From positions 1-5,058 of the forward strand of contig JAPLHX010000084.1 in NCBI GenBank assembly GCA_026389415.1: a DNA stretch of 5,058 nt. The letters run 5' to 3'. The notes under the pieces are model-generated. The model ran no database searches and was not told the DNA's origin. It saw only the letters and a program-made list of their open reading frames with translations. Source of the DNA: Coprothermobacterota bacterium. Its GTDB lineage: Bacteria; Caldisericota; JANLFM01. The translations under genes and the position numbers were made by a program. Shown here piece by piece: positions 1-3,922 of the stretch (the first letter of the stretch is position 1; the number at the start of each line of letters is the position of its first letter).

Positions 1-53
1 TTTGGCTTCCCGAGTCACCGGGCGGCCCTGATTGCTGTCAGGGAAGTGCGGGA
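1..53 (+). repeat. Direct repeat, left copy (53 bp, identical to 1774-1826)
   Basis: Bases 1-53 are identical to 1774-1826. The tract codes for the macro-domain segment beginning FGFPSHRAALIAV in both copies. It may extend left of the window. Beyond base 53 the copies need an 18-base gap and then match at 59 of 69 positions (57-125 against 1848-1916). Confidence 0.95.
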
Positions 54-174
54 ATTCCTGGCCGGCGGGCCGATGATGGATCGGGTTCGTTTTGTCTGCT
101 TTGATCAGGATTGTCTCGAGCACTATCGGCAAGCACTGGCCGGGGGATTCGAATTCCACCCCCCGCACCATTAA
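1..174 (+). CDS. Macro-domain protein, C-terminal part (partial, runs in from the left)
   Basis: Frame 1 is open from the first base to a TAA at 172-174 and gives the last 57 residues of a protein. The residues FGFPSHRAALIAVREVREFL followed by RVRFVCFD and CLEHYRQAL match the C-terminal end of macro domains of the ADP-ribose / O-acetyl-ADP-ribose deacetylase type, which usually read GFP..AA.IA...VREFL...V.FVCFD....YR..L. Such proteins bind or hydrolyse ADP-ribose derivatives in the cytoplasm and are commonly 170-190 residues, so about two thirds lies outside the window, including the catalytic and phosphate-binding loops. Activity therefore cannot be judged here. The frame is undamaged to the natural end, unlike the second copy at 1732-1972, with which it shares 53 identical bases. 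The tail GGFEFHPPHH is not part of the domain core. No terminator hairpin follows the stop. Confidence 0.8.
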   Translation, partial: FGFPSHRAALIAVREVREFLAGGPMMDRVRFVCFDQDCLEHYRQALAGGFEFHPPHH

Positions 175-210
175 GCTTATTTTAGAAACAGAGTGTAATT
201 CACGGTTATT

Positions 211-238
211 TTGAGGAATAAAAGAACAGGGTTAATAA
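211..238 (+). promoter_or_regulatory. Possible promoter for the oxidoreductase / DUF6326 pair
   Basis: TTGAGG (211-216) and TAATAA (233-238) are separated by 16 bases in the AT-rich leader, 25 bases before the ATG at 263. The -10 element matches the consensus poorly, and in AT-rich DNA such matches arise easily by chance. It is listed because this short leader is the only place a promoter carried within the block could lie. Confidence 0.22.
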
Positions 239-248
239 AACTTTCAAT

Positions 249-254
249 AAAGGA
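249..254 (+). promoter_or_regulatory. Ribosome binding site for the MDR oxidoreductase
   Basis: AAAGGA lies 8 bases before the ATG at 263 and supports that start. The N-terminus MKATVFTKYG is also the normal beginning of this family. Confidence 0.6.
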
Positions 255-262
255 TAATCAAA

Positions 263-1246
263 ATGAAAGCAACTGTCTTCACAAAATACGGCCCACTAAC
301 AGATGTTCTTGAAGTTAAAGAGATAGAAAAACCAACTCCAAAAGATAACGAATTACTGATAAAAATATATGCAGCAGCAATATGTTGGGGTGATAGAGCG
401 TTAATAACAGGTAAACCGTTTATCGCACGATTATCAAGTGGGCTTCTAAAACCAAAACACCCGATACCTGGAATGGAAATAGCAGGACAAGTTGAAAAAG
501 TTGGCAGAAACATAACACAGTTTCATTCGGGTGATGAGATATTTGCAGACATAAGCGAGTGTGGTTTTGGTGCTTTTGCAGAGTATGTATCTGTACCAGA
601 AAACGCTTTAGCACCAAAGCCAGTTAACATAACCTACCAAGAAGCTGCAGCTGCACCTCAATACTCACTTGTTGCATTGCAAGGTCTTCGCGATAAAGGA
701 AAGATCCAAAATGGGCAAAAGGTTCTATTTAATGGAGCATCCGGCGGCGTAGGAACGTTTGCGGTGCAGATTGCCAAAGCGTTTGAGGCAGAGGTGACTG
801 GTGTGTGCAGTGCAAGAAACTTGGAATTGGTGCGCTCCATTGGTGCAGATCACGTCATAGATTACACAAAGGAAGATTTCACCAAAAATGAACAAAGATA
901 TGACCTGATTCTTGATATTGCGGCAAATCGCTCTGTTTCAGAATATATGCATGTATTGAATTCCAACGGAAGTTATGTTGCCGTCGCGTTTGAATCGAGT
1001 GCTCTGTTCTTAGGCCCATTGATTTCAATGACCAGGAGCAAGAATGTGAGTCAATTGAGACATAAACCAAATGTCAAGGATTTGTTCTTTATCAAAGAGC
1101 TTATTGAAGCTGGCAAATTAGTGCCCATAATAGATAGAACCTATCCGTTAAATGGAATTGCTGAAGCTTTGCAGTATTATGGAGAAGGACATCCTTCAGG
1201 AAAAGTAGTAATAAACATGGATCATACCTCGCGAGGAGAGGTTTGA
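263..1246 (+). CDS. NAD(P)-dependent oxidoreductase, MDR superfamily (quinone-oxidoreductase-like, no zinc site)
   Basis: The product has 327 residues, normal for a cytoplasmic medium-chain dehydrogenase/reductase. The N-terminal GroES-like fold (about residues 1-120) contains PGMEIAGQVEKVG at 69-81. The Rossmann cofactor domain (about 125-260) has the nucleotide loop GASGGVG at 158-164, followed by GADHVIDY at 194-201. The His of the zinc-type PGHE motif is Met here (PGME), and the region 95-115 has no four-Cys structural zinc cluster. It therefore belongs with the zinc-independent reductases of the quinone oxidoreductase type rather than true alcohol dehydrogenases. Automatic pipelines often call close relatives 'NAD(P)-dependent alcohol dehydrogenase'. 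Cys41 in AICWGD is at the place of a zinc ligand but has no partner. Substrate is unknown: a quinone, enone or aldehyde is possible. The next gene starts three bases downstream, so the two are almost surely co-transcribed. The AT-rich composition points to transfer. Confidence 0.9.
   Translation: MKATVFTKYGPLTDVLEVKEIEKPTPKDNELLIKIYAAAICWGDRALITGKPFIARLSSGLLKPKHPIPGMEIAGQVEKVGRNITQFHSGDEIFADISECGFGAFAEYVSVPENALAPKPVNITYQEAAAAPQYSLVALQGLRDKGKIQNGQKVLFNGASGGVGTFAVQIAKAFEAEVTGVCSARNLELVRSIGADHVIDYTKEDFTKNEQRYDLILDIAANRSVSEYMHVLNSNGSYVAVAFESSALFLGPLISMTRSKNVSQLRHKPNVKDLFFIKELIEAGKLVPIIDRTYPLNGIAEALQYYGEGHPSGKVVINMDHTSRGEV
1234..1241 (+). promoter_or_regulatory. Ribosome binding site deciding the start of the DUF6326-like gene
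   Basis: AGGAGAGG sits inside the last codons of the oxidoreductase gene, 7 bases before the ATG at 1249. A TTG at 1243, in the same frame, would place this site only one base away. The ATG is therefore the better start. Confidence 0.65.
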
Positions 1247-1248
1247 AT

Positions 1249-1614
1249 ATGCAAGATGTTCAAATAATTCTTTCCGGGTTATGGGTTGCTCTAATGTTAA
1301 CCTATCTTTTGGGGGATGTTCTGAGAATAGTTGCTGGTGACTGGAAAGTGGGGAAAACTGAAGGTCAGAAAATGACTCAGAAAGTTCTGATTGGGATAGC
1401 GATATTTATGTTGATTCCAATCATTATGCTTTTCCTTTCCTTGATGTTGCCATTTCCAGTGAATCGCTGGGTAAACATAATTGTAGCCATAGGTTTGTTT
1501 GTTCTTAACCTAATTGGATTACCTACATATCCAGGAGCTTATGACAAGTTTTTAATAGTTGTAGGACTTGGATTCAATGTACTAACTGTTTGGTATGCAT
1601 GGACGTGGGTCTAA
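1249..1614 (+). CDS. DUF6326-like four-helix membrane protein of unknown function
   Basis: The product has 121 residues counted from the ATG at 1249. It is strongly hydrophobic, with four likely membrane helices at about 5-28, 46-68, 75-93 and 101-120. A charged loop (GDWKVGKTEGQKMTQK) lies between helices 1 and 2. The motifs LSGLWVALMLTYLLGDVLRI near the start and NLIGLPTYPGAYDKFLI.VGLGFNVLTVWYAW near the end are what I remember of the DUF6326 family. That assignment is from memory and was not searched. No enzymatic or transport residues can be pointed to. The start lies three bases after the stop of the oxidoreductase, and its ribosome binding site is inside that gene. This arrangement implies translational coupling and perhaps a shared role, for example a membrane partner of the reductase. 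That role is inference only. Composition is as AT-rich as the upstream gene (19/60 GC at 1501-1560). No terminator with a T-run follows. Confidence 0.8.
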   Translation: MQDVQIILSGLWVALMLTYLLGDVLRIVAGDWKVGKTEGQKMTQKVLIGIAIFMLIPIIMLFLSLMLPFPVNRWVNIIVAIGLFVLNLIGLPTYPGAYDKFLIVVGLGFNVLTVWYAWTWV

Positions 1615-1773
1615 ACAGGAAAGATCACAAGCTTAAGCAATTGTGGAAATGGGTAGTTGTGCGAGTGATATCTCCACTGTGACGGGGTTCAAGTCAAGGC
1701 CAGCTCCACATATGTATCTCCACCAGATAGAGGGATTCGATCAATTGCCTTTCCGGCGATTTCAACCAGTGCC

Positions 1774-1826
1774 TTTGGCTTCCCGAGTCACCGGGCGGCC
1801 CTGATTGCTGTCAGGGAAGTGCGGGA
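1774..1826 (+). repeat. Direct repeat, right copy (53 bp, identical to 1-53)
   Basis: This tract is identical over 53 bases to the window start. Upstream, the macro coding sequence continues to about 1732, but the matching part of the left copy is outside the window, so the true repeat length is unknown. Confidence 0.95.
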
Positions 1827-1829
1827 GAA

Positions 1830-1855
1830 CAGCCTGCGGCAGCATGTCCTGGCCG
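1830..1855 (+). repeat. 26-bp direct repeat, first unit
   Basis: The unit begins CAGCCTGCGGCAG and ends ATGTCCTGGCCG. It matches 1921-1946 at 25 of 26 positions, with C here and T there at position 14. It coincides with the 18-base extra segment that the left macro copy lacks, so it probably arose by duplication within the remnant. Confidence 0.9.
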
Positions 1856-1920
1856 GCTTTCCGACGATCGAGCGGGTGCGTTTTGTCTGCTTTGATCCGG
1901 TTTGTCTGGAGCACTAATGT

Positions 1921-1946
1921 CAGCCTGCGGCAGTATGTCCTGGCCG
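1921..1946 (+). repeat. 26-bp direct repeat, second unit
   Basis: This is the second unit of the repeat at 1830-1855, with starts 91 bases apart. It falls right after the premature TAA of the macro remnant. In a shifted frame it codes SLRQYVLA, against SLRQHVLA in the first unit. Confidence 0.9.
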
Positions 1947-1956
1947 AGACGATGAC

Positions 1957-1963
1957 GAGGGAG
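1957..1963 (+). promoter_or_regulatory. Ribosome binding site for the GNAT gene
   Basis: GAGGGAG lies 11 bases before the GTG at 1975. Between the in-frame stop at 1915-1917 and 1975 there is no ATG, GTG or TTG in this frame. The GTG is therefore the first possible start. Confidence 0.55.
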
Positions 1964-1974
1964 ATGGGATAGCC

Positions 1975-2586
1975 GTGCCACCCAACGTCGTACCGCTTAG
2001 TCGGAAGGATATCCATCCAGTGGCTGCAGTGCTCTATCAAGCATTTCAACACGATGAACCGTTTCGCCGGTTGAAACATTTTTCCGCCACCCGTTTTCCT
2101 CGTTTCTTTCCAATGATTGCTGCCCTGTTTCTAGAAAGCGAGACGGCCCAGGGATGGGGTTACCGGGACCACGAAGAGCTAGCCGGCGTGGCCCTTTGCA
2201 TTCCTTCCCATTGGACGACATCCGTTGCGCACCTGTTCCGTTTTTTCCGCTGCATTCGCAAGGAGTTGGGATGGTTCGCCGCGCTGGCGATGGTGTGGGA
2301 TATGTTGCGCATGGCGGTTTTGGGCCGTCCGCGCCGGCCCTGTTTCCGGTTGTTGTTCCTGGCTGTCCTGCCGGAACGGCAAGGCCAAGGGATCGGCCGG
2401 ATTCTATTGCACCACGTGATCGCTGCGGCTCCTCTTCCCCGCGTGCAATTGGAAGTGGAGCAGGAAAAACCCGCCGTTGCCCTTTACCGCTCCGTCGGAT
2501 TTCGCAAGGAACGGAAGTTCCACCTGGGTGGCGTGGACTGGCTGGTCATGGTGAGACCGCTAGCGGAGGAACAAGAACCAAACTAG
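1975..2586 (+). CDS. GNAT-family N-acetyltransferase
   Basis: The 203-residue product fits the GNAT fold. The N-terminus VVPLSRKDIHPVAAVLYQAFQ is the usual first strand and helix. Residues 128-143 hold the acetyl-CoA loop (motif A) LAVLPERQGQGIGRIL with the Q/R-x-x-G-x-G pattern. The later segment VQLEVEQEKPAVALYRSVGF is the typical motif B with the ALY...GF signature. These enzymes move an acetyl group from acetyl-CoA to an amine on a small molecule, peptide or protein in the cytoplasm. The acceptor here cannot be read from sequence. The basic, aromatic middle (FRFFRCIRKELGWFAALAMVWDMLRMAV) is usual for the subgroup that resembles toxin- or antibiotic-modifying GNATs, but this does not fix a substrate. 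The start is GTG. The gene follows the macro remnant immediately, and its 3' end overlaps the convergent antiporter gene by 27 bases. GC content is high, as in the rest of the host DNA. Confidence 0.88.
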   Translation: MPPNVVPLSRKDIHPVAAVLYQAFQHDEPFRRLKHFSATRFPRFFPMIAALFLESETAQGWGYRDHEELAGVALCIPSHWTTSVAHLFRFFRCIRKELGWFAALAMVWDMLRMAVLGRPRRPCFRLLFLAVLPERQGQGIGRILLHHVIAAAPLPRVQLEVEQEKPAVALYRSVGFRKERKFHLGGVDWLVMVRPLAEEQEPN

Positions 2587-3801
2587 CGCGAAAATCGGGA
2601 GCAGGATCGGGATCGAATAGCGCACCATATAGCCAAAGAAAGAAGGGCACTTCACCCCCGCCTGCTCGGCGATCGACTTCACCATGAAATTGGGCCCGTT
2701 TCCGATGTAGGTATTGGCGCCGAAAAAGACCGCCCCCAACGAAATCGCCACCACGAACATAGGAGTTTGCACCAGCATTTCCTGCACGTTGAGGCCGGTG
2801 AAACCCATCGCCGCCGAAAGGAAGCTGAGATAGGTCGGAGCATTGTCCAAAAAGGAAGAAAGGCCACCGGTGGCCCAATAGTAAGTTCCCGGGACGCTCA
2901 AGCCCAGACTGGCGGAATGGGTCTCCAGGAAATCGAGGGTGGGCATCATCGTGGCGAAAATACCCAAGAATAGCAGTCCCACTTCCTTGATGGGCACAAA
3001 ATTGAAGGCATTGTCGGCATGGATGGTCCGCGGCGTGGAAAGATAGGAACCTGCGGCCGCCGCGATCATCAACAGTTCGCGCCAGGGCGTATCCAGGAAA
3101 ACCGCCGCCAGGATCACCGCCAAGAACAGCAAGTTGTGCCAGCCCATCAATCGCAAACCCCGTCCCTCTTCGAAAGCCGGCTGATCCAAACCTTTGCGGT
3201 TGCGGAAGTCGAAGACAAGAAAGACAGCGACGATGGCCAGGATCACCAGCAACCAGATGATCCAGACTCGACCGATGATCCAAAAGAAAGGGACCCCTTT
3301 CAGATAGCCTAGGAACAAAGGAGGATCCCCAATCGGCGTTAGCACACCACCGCAGTTCGATACGATGAAGATGAAAAAAACGACCAAATATCCGGAGAAG
3401 CGGCTTTTGTTCAGGCGGAGGAAGGGGCGGATCAGCAACATAGAGGCTCCGGTGGTGCCAATCAGGTTCGAGAGGACGGCTCCAATCAGCAGCACTGCTG
3501 CATTCATCCAGGGAGTGGTTGCCCCCTTGATCCGGATCAGGATCCCACCGGCCACCACAAACAGCGATCCAATCAGCACGATGAAAGAAAAGTATTCCAA
3601 GCCGGTATCGATCAACCGTGTGTATCCTTTAAATAGGAAGAGGTATAAAAGGACCACCAGCAAGCCTAGAGCGACGGAAACGAAGGGATAGTTTTTTTCC
3701 CACCAGTGCTTGTGGATGAATGGCATCAAAGCGATGGAGAGGATCATCAACAAGAAGGGAACGGAAGCCCATAGAGGTATCGTAGTTGCTGTGTAATCCA
3801 T
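2560..3801 (-). CDS. Putative Na+/H+ antiporter, CitMHS/NhaD-like (ion transporter superfamily)
   Basis: The 413-residue integral membrane protein has some 10-12 hydrophobic segments and no signal peptide. Conserved loops of the ArsB/NhaD/citrate ion-transporter superfamily are visible: SNLIGTTGAS at 111-120, SNCGGVLTPIGDPP at 148-161, SSFLDNAPTYL at 315-325 and GANTYIGNGPNF at 361-372. The two halves each carry a polar, glycine-rich re-entrant type motif, as expected of an inverted-repeat fold. Relatives are annotated as sodium:proton antiporters or 'putative citrate transport' proteins. The acidic residues in GDPP and LDNAP would suit cation coupling, but direct evidence for Na+ over an organic acid is absent. 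Asp159 and Asp319 are the residues to test. The ATG at 3801 follows GGAAGGAGA at a good distance. The gene stands alone on the minus strand, divergent from the cell-wall gene and convergent with the GNAT gene. Confidence 0.88.
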   Translation of the reverse strand: MDYTATTIPLWASVPFLLMILSIALMPFIHKHWWEKNYPFVSVALGLLVVLLYLFLFKGYTRLIDTGLEYFSFIVLIGSLFVVAGGILIRIKGATTPWMNAAVLLIGAVLSNLIGTTGASMLLIRPFLRLNKSRFSGYLVVFFIFIVSNCGGVLTPIGDPPLFLGYLKGVPFFWIIGRVWIIWLLVILAIVAVFLVFDFRNRKGLDQPAFEEGRGLRLMGWHNLLFLAVILAAVFLDTPWRELLMIAAAAGSYLSTPRTIHADNAFNFVPIKEVGLLFLGIFATMMPTLDFLETHSASLGLSVPGTYYWATGGLSSFLDNAPTYLSFLSAAMGFTGLNVQEMLVQTPMFVVAISLGAVFFGANTYIGNGPNFMVKSIAEQAGVKCPSFFGYMVRYSIPILLPIFALVWFLFLR

Positions 3802-3805
3802 GGTA

Positions 3806-3814
3806 TCTCCTTCC
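3806..3814 (-). promoter_or_regulatory. Strong ribosome binding site for the antiporter gene
   Basis: On the minus strand GGAAGGAGA precedes the ATG by 4 bases, with the AAGGAG core 5 bases away. This near-perfect Shine-Dalgarno sequence fixes the start at 3801. Confidence 0.85.
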
Positions 3815-3830
3815 GATAGTAAACTCCCTC

Positions 3831-3859
3831 ATTTTTGGAAGACTGTCAAACAATTTCAA
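3831..3859 (-). promoter_or_regulatory. Possible sigma70-type promoter for the antiporter gene
   Basis: On the minus strand TTGAAA (3859-3854) is followed after 17 bases by AAAAAT (3836-3831), which would start transcription about 20-25 bases before the ATG. A perfect TTGACA at 3849-3844 lies in the same stretch but has no -10 box at an acceptable distance. The match is weak, and the 121-bp divergent gap may hold another promoter I cannot see. Confidence 0.25.
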
Positions 3860-3922
3860 CCGGTTGGGAGAGATCGAACACCGATTTCCGTCCAAAAGAC
3901 AGGTATGCTAACATCTAAAACC

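Larger units (their letters stand above)
175..1731. other. AT-rich block between two macro-gene 3' ends (candidate horizontally acquired insertion)
   Basis: The block starts directly after the stop of the left macro gene and ends where macro-domain coding sequence resumes (GIRSIAFPAIST, from about 1732). It holds only the MDR oxidoreductase and the DUF6326-like gene. Hand counts give 39/120 GC at 241-360 and 19/60 at 1501-1560, against 38/60 at 2341-2400. Within the oxidoreductase gene 721-840 is higher, at 63/120. An 8-base sequence TTAAGCTT at 171-178 has its reverse complement at 1629-1636, but this is too short to count as terminal repeats. No recombinase gene or attachment site is visible, so the mechanism is unknown. 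The borders rest on where homology stops and are accurate to perhaps 10 bases. Confidence 0.55.
1732..1972 (+). pseudogene. Broken 3' remnant of a second macro-domain gene
   Basis: From about 1732 the frame reads GIRSIAFPAISTSAFGFPSH, the well-known macro-domain strand and loop that precede the C-terminal helix, then RVRFVCFDPVCLEH and a TAA at 1915-1917. There is no start codon or 5' part: upstream of 1732 macro similarity stops abruptly at the AT-rich block. In the usual SIAFPAISTG the final Gly is Ser here. Compared with the left copy it carries 18 extra bases after VRE and has TAA where the left copy has TAT (Tyr). After the stop, a shifted frame reads SLRQYVLAETMTREMG and ends at TAG 1970-1972. 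This resembles the missing tail (left copy YRQALAGG), so the original gene probably ended at 1972, two bases before the GNAT start. It is judged a remnant, not an active gene. Confidence 0.75.

Noticed and set aside
171..1636. TTAAGCTT at 171-178 and its reverse complement at 1629-1636 as terminal inverted repeats of the block
   Set aside because: Only 8 bases, in AT-rich DNA. The right copy lies about 95 bases inside the border and there is no transposase, so I do not call an insertion sequence.
1669..1723. Nine-base repeat TATCTCCAC at 1669-1677 and 1715-1723
   Set aside because: It is short, isolated and not linked to a palindrome or a border. Chance is sufficient.
1615..1731. Looked for a terminator, attC-like site, tRNA or small RNA between the DUF6326-like gene and the macro remnant
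   Set aside because: Only the short palindrome GCTTAAGC (1631-1638) is present. It has no T-run and no paired arms of useful length.
1649..1804. A 51-codon plus-strand frame from ATG 1649 that crosses the right border of the AT-rich block
   Set aside because: It reads the macro remnant out of its natural frame, has no ribosome binding site and resembles nothing. It is a chance frame over a junction.
2154..2687. Plus-strand frame of 177 codons overlapping the GNAT gene
   Set aside because: It is a shadow frame in GC-rich DNA: Pro/Arg/Gly-rich with no domain, while the GNAT frame over the same bases carries clear motifs.
2546..3283. Minus-strand frame of 245 codons inside the antiporter gene
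   Set aside because: The translation is low-complexity and Gly/Arg-rich in an alternative frame. The membrane-protein frame has all conserved loops and a strong ribosome binding site.
3844..3849. Perfect -35 box TTGACA on the minus strand before the antiporter
   Set aside because: The nearest -10-like sequence is 20 or more bases away and would put the RNA start on the ribosome binding site, so it is not called as the promoter.
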